Source: Mrakia gelida
Taxonomy: Eukaryota; Basidiomycota; Tremellomycetes; Cystofilobasidiales; Mrakiaceae
Length of the DNA stretch: 64,000 nucleotides
NCBI GenBank assembly: GCA_024345305.1
Contig: BRON01000008.1
Coordinates: 992,001 to 1,056,000 of the forward strand
Direction: 5' to 3'
The notes under the pieces were generated by a model. The model worked only from the letters and a program-made list of their open reading frames with translations, ran no database searches and was not told the DNA's origin. The position numbers and the translations under genes are program-made. Below, piece by piece: positions 55,390 to 64,000 of the stretch; the first letter of the stretch is position 1, and every line of letters begins with the position of its first letter.

Positions 55390-58300
55390 ATGGTATCCCA
55401 ACCATCCAAGCGTCTCACGTTCGAGACTGATCGCCCTCCCCAGCAAGAAGAGGGAGCGAGCAGCTCAACCCAAACAGCCCGTCCGACCTTCGCCCCTCCT
55501 CCCTCCGCCTCCTCCCTTCCTCCTTCTCACCATCGTCCTCCTCACCTCCAGCCCTTCCTCAACAGTCAGCAACCACCCCAAACTCCACCTCGCCCTATCC
55601 TCGTCTCCTCTACCTCCCCTACGGCTCCTGCTCCCATCTTCCAGAGCACTCCCACTCGCTCTCGAACTCGCAACCTCCCGGACGAATTCTTGACCTCCTC
55701 CTCCCTCCCTCGCCCTTCCTTCCGAAACCCCTTCGACGGTTCGACAGCAGGAGAAGGAGAGCCGGACTTCAACAACCAATCCTCCCCTACACCCGCTCCC
55801 CAGTTCGCCGAACAACTCTCTACCCCTCGTCGTCGTCCAACTCGTTCTCACCCCGTCCCTCCTTCAAACGAGCTCGACCAGGACGGAGGCTTCTACGACG
55901 CCTCGGAGGGAGATCTCTATCGAGGCCCAGGTCCTTCAGATCCTCGTCCCACACCCAACAGGAGGTTCAGATACGATACCAGTGGAAGGGAGTTGGACGA
56001 GGATGCTATCACCCTACGCTCGGTCTCGTCAGGCAGGAGCTCAGGCTCGAGCTCAACCGACGCTTCAGTCATGTCTCGATCCAGGAGGAGGGTAGTAGGA
56101 GCTCTGGAGGCAGTGGGGAGAGGTCTGGGAGTGCTGGGATCAGACTACTCGAGGTCCTCGTCGTCGTCGGAGAGCGATGAGGAGGAAGCTGCAGGAGCTG
56201 GGTCGACAGGAGGAGACAGGATGGCGAGGAAGAAGTCGTTCTCCAAGAAGCACGTCGCTAGGAGGAAACGACGAGGGAGGGCTTGGAGTATCGGGCGGAG
56301 CTCGACGAGTGGAAGCAGCAGTAGCAGCGAGAGTGACGACGAACCTCTTGGGAGAAGGAGGGCTGCTGGGAGGAGGGAGTTCGTCTTGCTCTTGCCTCCT
56401 CCTCCGACGACCCAAGCTCAGGATCCTCCTCCCCCTCCTTCAGCCTCCTCCGGGATCCTTCCCATTCCAACACCACCACCCTCACGACTTATACGAACAC
56501 CCTACCTCCCAGACGTCCTCAAAGCTATCAAAGAGCTCCGCAACATCCCTCCCCCGACTCAAACTCGATCCAAACCTCACCGCCTCGCGACCTCCCTCCT
56601 CCCACCTCAACCAACCTCCAGACCAACCACTCCCGTCCCTCTCACACCTCGCCAACTCCTCAACTCCTCCATGCTTCCAGCCCTCCCATCTCAATCTCAC
56701 GACCCAACCCAACGACGGCCACCTCAACTCCCTTTCTCGCCCGCCATGAACGCGAGACTTCAAATCCCTCGTCCCTCCCCGAACGCCCCGTTCCCCTCCT
56801 CTCCTCAGCCATCTCCCCCCACCAGCGGCACGACCACTCCTACATCTTACTTCCCAAGTGGAGGAGGTGTTCCCAAACTCTTCGTCGAAGGACCTACGCC
56901 TGCAGGGACGCCGAGGTTGGGACTCGATGGAGACGCTTCTCCGCCAAAGGAGTCGACGAAGGCTTGGTGGTTGGACGTCCACTGTCCCGGCTGGGAGGAT
57001 ATGCGAGCCATAGGAGAGGTCAGTACTCGCTCTTTATACCGCTCCCTCGAATCCTTGAAGCTCGAGCGACTCGAACTGACCCTGTCGCTCCGTTTCGTCT
57101 CCTTTCCCCAGCTCTTCGCCCTCCACCCCCTCACCCTCGAAGATATCCTCCACCAAGACCCTCGCGAGAAGCTCGAAACCTTCGACCGTCTAGGCTACTA
57201 CCTCATCTCCTTCCGAGCCATCGACGAATCCTACTTCCGCTACACCGACGAACCCACCGCTACCTCCTCCGGAACTTCACCCTCCATCCTCTCGCCCGAC
57301 GGACCTCCAGCCGATCCAACCCTCGGTCCTACGAACCCTGATCTTCCTGGGAACCCTTCGAAGGAGCCTGTTCTGATTACCTCGAGTGGAGGAGGAGGAG
57401 GTGATGCGAACGGCGGGATGAGAGGTGGTGGGAGGAAGGGCAGGAGGAGAGGAAAGGTCGAGATTCAAGAGGATCGACCTGGAAAGGAGGGACTGGAGGG
57501 TGTGGGTGTGGGTGCCGTGAACGTGTATTTGGTGGTGTTCAGGGATGGGATCATCTCGGTGAGTATTCTCGTCCTTTTTGGGGTCTGATGAGCTCCAACT
57601 GACTGAATTTCGGTTCGCACTCGACAGTTTCACTTCGACGACATTTCGAAGCACACCCAGGGAGTTCGAGATCGGCTGCTGAGTCTCGAGGAAGGTCGAA
57701 CACTCTCTTCTGGTGAGTGCCTATGCCTTATCGCATTCTGCTGTCCAAACGCTAACGACTCCTGTCTTCTTTCGCAGATTGGATCGCTCACGGTCTCGTT
57801 CGTCGCGTCTCCCCTCTTTCTCGTCGTTCGCTCGACTGACTCCACTTCGCCTCTTCTTCACCAGATGGACTCCATTGTCGACTCCTTCTTCCCTCTCATC
57901 GACTACGTAGAGTTCGAAGCAGACGATATCGACTCCCAGATCGTCAGCCACGACGAACTCGTCGACGACGGAGCCTTCTCAGGCGACACCTCCTCAACTC
58001 ACAGCCGTCGCTCTCTCGACCAATTCTCGTCGGATCCCAAACCTCACTCCAGCAGCCACAGCTCGGAGGAGATCGCCGCTCGTCTCAAGCTCGAACGAGA
58101 CAGCGACAGCTTCGACGCCGACAAGAAACAACCTCCCACCGCTGGATCCTTCGAAATGTCGACCTTCCGAGGAGGAGGACGTTCCGCTACCTCGACTCCC
58201 CACCCTACCCTTCGCTCTCGAACCAAGTTCCGCCTCCACTTCCCCTCCCTCCCACCAGCCTTCCTCGTCTTCTTCTACACCACCCTTGCCCACATCCTCC

Positions 58301-59133
58301 TCTTCCTCCACCTCCACCCGTCCCAAATTCACGCTCGAGCCCAACGACGACGACTCAAGGACCCTCACACGAGGTTCCGAACTCGGCACTCGTTCGATCG
58401 GGCGAAGATGCTCAAGAGGATGACGGATACGAGGAGGTTGATCACGGGGCTGAGTAGGCTGTTGATCCCCAAGAGTGAGGTGGTGGGCAGGTTGAGGAAG
58501 AGAGCGGAGGAGGTTTCGGGGAGGAGGTCGGGGTGGCAGCACGGTGGGGTTGGAGGAGAGATGGTCACCTACATCGGTGATATTCAGGGTGAGTAGTCCC
58601 TCTTCCAGTCGTTCGAGGAAGAAGGCGAGAGCTCGATCTGACGTCTCTTCGTTTCGTCTTCCTTCGTCGCGTCCGAACAGATCACATCCTCTCGATGCAG
58701 AGTACCCTCCTCCATTACGAACAAATCCTCTCTCAAGCTCAACCGGCCTACGTCTCCCAGCTGCGTGTTTCCCTCGCCGTCACTCGAGGAATCACCGACA
58801 AGGCCATCCTCTCGCTCTCGGTCGTCTCGATTGGAATCCTGCCGATGCAGTTCATCTCTGGTCAGTCCCACCTCTTCTTTCCCATCCCTCCGCTCCCTCT
58901 TTCGCCTCCACTAACTCTTCGCTTGTTGTTTTTATTCAGGTCTCTTCTCGATGAACGTCAACCGACCTCAGAACGGAGACGAGGACCATCGAATCGGCCT
59001 TCCACTCAACGTCTTCGGAATCATCGTCTGCGTCGTCGCTCTCGTTGCAGCTGGAGTTGTCGCCGTTGTTCGATACTGGAAGAGGAAGGCTTGGGTCGCT
59101 AGGAAGGGGCTGGAGGGGAGAGCTATGTCCTGA
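55390..59133 (+). CDS. CorA-family Mg2+ transporter of the Alr/Mnr2 type
   Basis: This is a magnesium channel of plasma membrane or vacuole. The start is ATG 55390. A low-complexity N-terminus of about 450 residues precedes the cytosolic domain: FFVEGP-like linker, WWLDVHCPGWEDMRAIGEVS, LFALHPLTLEDILHQDPREK, LETFDRLGYYLISFRAID, VNVYLVVFRDGIISFHFDDI and MDSIVDSFFPLIDYVEFEAD. A Ser-rich insert is followed by TDTRRLITGLSRLLIPKSEV and the long stalk helix (DHILSMQSTLLHYEQILSQA). TM1 is ILSLSVVSIGILPMQFISG. The signature loop reads GLFSMNVNRP, so the usual GMN is SMN. TM2 is PLNVFGIIVCVVALVAAGVV. It ends LEGRAMS, TGA 59131-59133; about 1,130 residues. Confidence 0.9.
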
Positions 59134-59813
59134 GTGGTTGTGTTCGTCTTCGTTTTCTCTTCTCGCTCGCTCGCGACGCGTCTCGTTTCGTTTCGTTTTG
59201 CTCCTTCTCCTTTCTCCCTCTCTCCTTTTCTCTTGCATCTTCTCTCCAACTCGTGCTCTTTCTCACTCTCATCTTCCTTTCCATGTTGTACTTGCATCTT
59301 TTCTACTTAACGACTACCCACTTCGCATAGACTTCGCGCACGCTTCGCTTCACCTCGCAAAATCTAGATACTCCCCGTGCTCTTGCCGCTTATCATATCT
59401 CCCTTCGTAATCTACTCTGGGGTCACGGAGAGCCCTTAGACCTCGAGGTTGCGTCCCAGTCTTCTCAGAACCTGGTGTTCATCTGGGAGGACAGTAGTAG
59501 TAGTGAAGCGAACCTCGAAGCTCGAAAGGAACCTCTGTTTCGCTCTCTCCTCCCCTTTCGCCCTCGTTCTCCTCTGCTCTCATGCACCAACTTCGCCACC
59601 ATCTCCTCAAGCTTACTTATCCGACTCTCTGATCTTACCTTCCTCTTCTGGAGGAAAAAACAGTCGCTGGGGTCCTTAGATGCAGATGCACCGAGCTGCC
59701 GAAAGCGATCTAAGCTCAGATCAGCCTTATCTCGCCCTCCTTCTGCCGTCCTTCTTGTTCGCCTCCCACGTTCTCTTCTTTGCCACCACCCACATCAACC
59801 TGCCTAATCCAAG
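59134..59813 (+). other. CorA 3' region and upstream region of copy C
   Basis: 680 bp. In copies A and B a BRCT domain would precede Myb 1; here I can find no BRCT-like exon in any plus-strand frame (no VVS..W motif). The stretch is taken as UTR and promoter. Confidence 0.45.
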
Positions 59814-62800
59814 ATGGAACCACGGATATCACCTTCAACCGAAGTACCATCTCAGGAACGCTCTCAAACTCCTCCCCTTCCTCCCTCCCCTCTTCAGCCC
59901 TCGCCCGTCCTCCTCCACTCGTCGACGGCAGCGAAACCTTCTCTCTCGTCCCACTCCTTCCCCTTCTCCTCCACCAACTGGCATCTCGAGGATCCCCTTT
60001 CGTTCTTACGTCCTAAGTCTCAAACGGAGGTTGCCGTGGAGATGAGCTTTGAAGCGCTGGAGGAGCCGGATGTAGATAGGTCGACTTCGTGAGCTCGATC
60101 TTCCCCTCCAGTACTCTCTTTCACTCTCCTCTTCTGACTCGACCCATACTCATCCAACTTCGCTCTCCTTAATCCTCTCGCAGTCTGGATGTTTCTCGCT
60201 CGTCGTCGTCGTCCTCGTTCTCGAACGGATCCTGGCGAGAAGAGGAGGAAGAGGATCTGGCTCACTTCCTGGCTGCTTCGCTCGAGTCCGACGACGATCC
60301 TTCAGCTCGAGACGACGACGGACTGGATGCGTTCGATCGCTACGCTCGGAAGGATGTGAGTCCATCTTAGTTCGATGGAATAGACCTCGAAGGAAGCGAA
60401 GACGAGAGGGCTGACCTGCCGCGTTCCTCGACCTTCGTTCCCGCGTCGCAGTCAACAACTCGGACCGCCGACGACTACAGGAGTCGCTTCCAAGACAGGA
60501 GAGACTCATTCTTCATCCCTAGGATCGTGGCGCTACATCATCAACCTGGTCTGGGGAATGGGAAGGAGAGGGAGGTCGTTGCGAGGTGAGTCGACGTCGG
60601 GGGCGACGCGTCAGCGGAGCGAACATCGTCCCTGATTCTCCTTCTTTCTATGTTGCCCGTCTTTCAGGATGGAGTCGGAATCTACCTCGTCGGTTCTAGT
60701 TGAGGCTCATCTGACTGCAGTAGATCGTCTCGAACCCAACGGCAAGGGGTAAGACAGGAGTTCTCGTCGCGTCGGCGCTGCTTCCAACCTTCGCTGACTC
60801 CCTCTCTTCTGTGTCTTTTTTCTCGACGTTGAAGGTCTAAATGGAATTCTCGAGAGAACTCAGATCTCCAAGCTTGCTTCGAGAAATACATTCCTCCGAT
60901 CAACATCCTCTTCGAACGCTTCGAGCCGTGATTCAACATCGCACTAACAAGTCCAGTTCTTTCGTCGTTCAGCAACCGTCGACCGTTCCCTCTCAACTTT
61001 GGACGACGGCTGAAGAAGATGACCTCGTCCGTCTTCTCGCTCAACTCAATGGCTCTGGACTGGTGAGGACCTCCGGTGAAGTCACACGGTTGTTCTCGGA
61101 ACAGGTGTGTTGCTGCTTTCTTCTCTCGCCAAAACTCTTCTCGCCAAAACTCGCGCGCTAATTCCACTTCGTCCTCTTTCCGTCCTTCTTCGAAGCATCC
61201 CACGCGCTTCATCAACAGCATACGAACATACTACTACAGGCACAAGCCACGGCTGGATCAGCGAGCCAAACTGCTGTACATCAGCGAGGTGCGACCTTCT
61301 TCAACAGGCGCGTCGTCCTCCGGCTCTCTTCCCCTCCCGTTCGTCAACAGCTCTTCCAAAGCTCTTCTTTCGGGTATCCTACCTGAAGTACAGCTGAAAC
61401 GCTAACCTTTGTCTGTCTCTCTGCCTCAGCACACGAACGGATCCCTTCGTCTCGATCATCTTCGCCGAGGAGGAGGCAGACGCGACGCGTCAACGCGAGC
61501 GCTCGCCGTCCCTTCCTGATCTGGAGTTCGCTTCACCTCACGGATCCACCTCGTCTTCTCTAACATCACTTTCGGATCACGACTCGGAGCCAGCGTCGTC
61601 AGCGCGGTCGGAATCAGGATTGGAGCTGAAGGGCAGTTTGAGTGAAGACGACGAAACGCTCAAGAGCTGCTCGAACTGCAGGACGCGTAGAACCTCGATG
61701 TGGAGGAGGGACAGCTTGGGTGGTCCTCTTTGTAACGTGAGTCGATTCCGCTACCTTCGTAGGAGGTTCGTCCGAGTGAGGCTGACTCGTCCTCCCTCTC
61801 TGGCACTTCGATCTTCAGGCCTGCGCTCTCTTCCTCGTTGGTCTCAGCTTGCCATCATTTCACCCTCCCATCTTTCCGTTCACTCAGACCTTCTCCTCTT
61901 CATGTTTCGCCTATCAGAAATTGCACAAAGTCCCTCGACCTCTCTCCCTCAAGTCGGACACGATCAGGAAGCGGTTCGCATTTTCCTGCTTTCGGTTCGT
62001 CCCTCCTTCGACCACTGACCGTCTTCCCACTTTCCTCGCATGACTCAGAAACCGCAAGAAGCCGAATAAGGTCTCTCGCCCCTCGAAACACAGCGTTATC
62101 AGTCGACCCTCAGCTCAATCGGCAGATCCAACGTCGTCGTCGTCGTCCTCGCTTTCATTCCCTGAGGCTTGTGCTCTTCTCGCTGTTCGTGCCAACTCAT
62201 AGCTCGAGCGCAGCCTTCTTGACCGAGCTCTGATGTGAGGCTTCATTTAATCTCTTACAGAAGCTTCGTGGATTCCCTCAGCCACTCTCGCAAGAGTCGG
62301 GAAGCAACTCGGAGGTGAGCTTCAAAATCTCGCTGTCCGTCAGCTTCTCGCTCCTTGCTCGACATCTGACTTCTCCACGCTTTCTCATCCTCTTGCCAGA
62401 CATCACGAACATCCAATCGAGCCTGAATCAACCTCCAATCCTCTCGCGTCAGCTGGGAAACGTCGAAGACTCGAGTCGGAAAAGGAGTCGCGTCCGCCTC
62501 CTCCTCCTCCTCCTCGTCCCATCGCTTCCGGATCGTCCACCCACCCTCAACTTCCTCTCCCCTTCTCTCCCCCTTCGGAGCCCTTCTCTTCCTCATCAAT
62601 CCGCCTGCCACCATCCGGCAACTCTTCTACCTTCAGCAAACCTCCCACCTTCGAACCCTCCATCCTCCAAGTCCAACTCGTCGTCGATCCCTCCCCGTCG
62701 ACCCCTCCGTCCTTCCGTTCCTGCTGGCTCTGCGAGTTCAGGAACGAGGACGTCATTCTCTTCAGGAGACTGGAGCTTGCCGAGCGAGGGCTGTCGGATC

Positions 62801-62991
62801 CTCAGGAGGTTTCGAGATTTGCGAGGTGGGTGTGCGAGACGGATTGCCGGTGGCTGGACGAGGATGTTGATGAGCGCCGGCGAAAGGGGATGGCGGCGGA
62901 ACGATTTGAAGAGCCAGAATACGTTATTTGGTATACTAGTGGATTGAAGGATAGGGAGCTGGAGAAGAGGAGGCTGATGGGTGAGGATTGA
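59814..62991 (+). CDS. Rap1-type Myb / GATA zinc finger protein, copy C (exon joins uncertain)
   Basis: Diverged relative of A and B. The start ATG 59814 opens a 92-residue Ser/Pro-rich exon. Myb 1: GSWREEEEEDLAHFLA, then STTRTADDYRSRF. A second Myb is present only in part (HPLRTLRAVIQH); its first helix, WNSRENSDLQACFEKY, lies in another frame just upstream. A third Myb follows: WTTAEEDDLVRLLA, then HPTRFINSIRTYYYR. A canonical GATA finger spans 61668-62068: CSNC, 17 residues including TSMWRR, CNAC across an intron, then LKLHKVPRPLSLKSDTIRKR. The tail has KRRR, a Pro run, and a knuckle CWLC..CETDC, then KDRELEKRRLM and TGA 62989-62991. Joins near 60749-60865, 61290-61435 and after 62068 are not uniquely determined. 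The GATA frame alone could stop at TAG 62200-62202. It could be a working transcription factor or a decaying copy. Confidence 0.65.
61668..62068 (+). other. Canonical GATA zinc finger of copy C (three exons)
   Basis: CX2C-X17-CX2C with TSMWRR between the pairs. The second Cys pair is split: CN, then an intron of about 80 nt with CTGAC branch, then AC. After a second intron come KLHKVPRPLSLKSDTIRKR and, after a third, NRKKPNK. This matches the DNA-binding tail of fungal nitrogen and light GATA factors residue by residue in its conserved positions. Confidence 0.85.
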
Positions 62992-63230
62992 AGAAGAGGA
63001 GGGTCGAGATCGAGACGCGTCGCAATTTGTTTTTCTTCTCTCTTTCGATTTCGCTTCATGCATTTCATCTTGCGCAGCTCGTTCGAACATCCTCCGTATT
63101 AGATCTATCCGCTCTTGCGCCTCTCCTCCCTTCTCTCTCTCGCCTTGTCGGACTCCTCTTCGAAAGACCGAACTATTCAGAGCAGCGGCATCGATCCGTC
63201 CTCTCCACGCCCACCTCGCTCCAATGAAAC
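62992..63230. other. Convergent spacer between copies C and D
   Basis: 239 bp between the stop codons of two convergent family members. No feature is seen. Confidence 0.5.
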
Positions 63231-64000
63231 CTACACAACTCCAACGAACCTCCTCCTCTCCTCCCTCCCAAGCTCCATCAACCTCTCCGTCGCCCAAGCC
63301 ATCCTCTCAAGCTCGCCCATCCCCTCCTCGTCTCCCTCCTCCAGCATCCTCAAACTCCCTTCGAACCAATCCAAGCACGAACTGCACGCCTGCTTCCCTC
63401 CAGAGATGCGAACGAACACGTTCATGTCCAGAAGGCTCCTCTCTGCAAGATCGAGGATCGAGTAGAAGGGAGCGAGATCCTCCCAACAGAAGAAGCAGGA
63501 GAGGGAGGAGGAGCCGAGGGAGGATCGATCCGCTGCGAGGTCGAGGTTGCGAGATTTTGAGAGGGAGGAGGAGAGGTAGGGGTTTGAGGGAACGATGTGG
63601 GAGAGGTTGGCCGTGAGATCCAGAGGATAGTATCGGTGAGGTGCCGAGGAGGAAGGTAGAGTGGGAAGAGGAGCCTGTCGATGGAAAGGGTTGGAGCTTG
63701 ACATCGACGCGACCGGATCCTCGAATCGGACCTTCTTCTTCGTCGACGAGGACGAGTATGGCGAGGTTTGAGGGAGTGGTCGTTTCTGAGAGGATGTAGT
63801 GGCGTGCCGTGGAAGGTTCGAGGTGGTGGCGAGGGTGCTGGTTGAAGCGACGGGCGAGGGAGGTCCGAAGGACGGAGAAGTCGTGAAGGAAGAAGAAGAG
63901 CGACTCGACTTCGGTTTTGACCTCGACCTCGACTTCGACTTCGACTTCGACGGCTGAGCCTGTTGAAGCTCTTCGACTGCCGCGTCGTACTGAGCCTTGT
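63231..64000 (-). CDS. Copy D of the Rap1-Myb/GATA family, C-terminal part (cut by window end)
   Basis: A single frame is open from the window edge to TAG 63233-63231. It begins KAQYDAAVEELQQAQ, which resembles the helix after the last Myb in A (QYAKEVLEATL) and B. Then comes a Lys/Ser/Arg repeat coded by tandem TCGAAG/TCGAGG units (about 63910-63955), KKKVRFEDPV, a Ser-rich linker and a knuckle CFFC, about 30 residues, CSSC. A helical tail (MAWATERLMELGREERRR) follows. The knuckle and tail place it in the family of A-C. The N-terminal domains lie outside the window. Confidence 0.7.
   Translation of the reverse strand, partial: KAQYDAAVEELQQAQPSKSKSKSRSRSKPKSSRSSSSFTTSPSFGPPSPVASTSTLATTSNLPRHATTSSQKRPLPQTSPYSSSSTKKKVRFEDPVASMSSSNPFHRQAPLPTLPSSSAPHRYYPLDLTANLSHIVPSNPYLSSSLSKSRNLDLAADRSSLGSSSLSCFFCWEDLAPFYSILDLAERSLLDMNVFVRISGGKQACSSCLDWFEGSLRMLEEGDEEGMGELERMAWATERLMELGREERRRFVGVV

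Noticed and set aside
63910..63955. TCGAAG/TCGAGG repeat as a stand-alone satellite
   Set aside because: It lies in the open frame of copy D and simply encodes a Ser-Lys/Ser-Arg run.
1..64000. Transposon or retroelement remnants
   Set aside because: No reverse transcriptase, integrase or transposase motifs, and no long terminal repeats were found. The only sizeable duplications are the family A-D genes and the F-box-like halves.
1..64000. CRISPR array or prokaryotic operon features
   Set aside because: The DNA is intron-bearing eukaryotic; no regularly spaced direct repeats are present.

Overview
The window is intron-dense nuclear DNA of a fungus, almost certainly a basidiomycete and probably a Pucciniomycotina yeast of the Microbotryomycetes (Rhodotorula/Sporobolomyces type). 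The basis is gene content (tricalbin, Git3-type GPCR, Alr/Mnr2-type CorA, CPA1 with an arginine attenuator uORF), high GC, pyrimidine-rich UTRs, and many 50-100 nt introns with donor GTGAGT and branch site CTGAC. The placement is inference. Genes were rebuilt by joining exons across GT..CTGAC..AG introns and checking phase and family conservation. No tRNA, rRNA, transposon or CRISPR array was recognised.

Layout: 0.2-3.7 kb (+) broken BRCT/Rap1-Myb/GATA gene (copy A). 4.3-7.25 (-) Git3/Gpr1-type GPCR. 7.7-15.1 (-) tricalbin with SMP and five C2 domains. 15.6-17.5 (+) SAM methyltransferase with an in-frame stop. 17.7-20.1 (-) TFIIS, divergent from 20.5-26.2 (+) Mediator subunit 14. 26.5-29.1 (+) polytopic membrane protein. 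29.4-31.7 (+) F-box-like protein with an internal duplication. 32.0-32.8 (-) RPEL-repeat protein, divergent from 32.9-34.0 (+) class-IV PLP enzyme. 34.5-36.1 (+) cytochrome c oxidase subunit IV/COX5. 36.8-40.6 (-) HSF-type transcription factor. 41.6-44.0 (-) eIF5-mimic (BZW/5MP), divergent from 44.7-47.1 (+) CPA1 with its uORF. 47.4-48.1 (+) small protein of unknown function. 48.75-51.8 (-) copy B of the BRCT/Rap1-Myb family. 52.3-54.7 (-) aromatic-type aminotransferase, divergent from 55.4-59.1 (+) CorA-type Mg transporter. 59.8-63.0 (+) copy C, with a canonical GATA finger, convergent with copy D, 63.2 kb to the window end (-).

Most of the window is ordinary housekeeping. The unusual element is the four-member family A-D. 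It combines an N-terminal BRCT domain, up to four Rap1-type Myb repeats (the kind found in telomere protein Rap1/TERF2IP), an embedded GATA-type zinc finger, a Ser/Pro-rich linker and a C-terminal CX2C..CX2C knuckle. A and B are an inverted pair about 45 kb apart that share intron sequence as well as exons, yet each carries its own disabling lesions. C has a textbook GATA finger but an awkward reading frame around one Myb repeat. D runs off the window. This looks like a family under rapid birth and death.

Other points of interest are an intron-split arginine attenuator peptide upstream of CPA1, coding microexons of 9, 11, 19, 20 and 23 nt, an apparent AT-AG splice donor in the F-box-like gene, an SMN in place of the CorA GMN signature, and frequent ACGCGT, often fused to the intron branch site.
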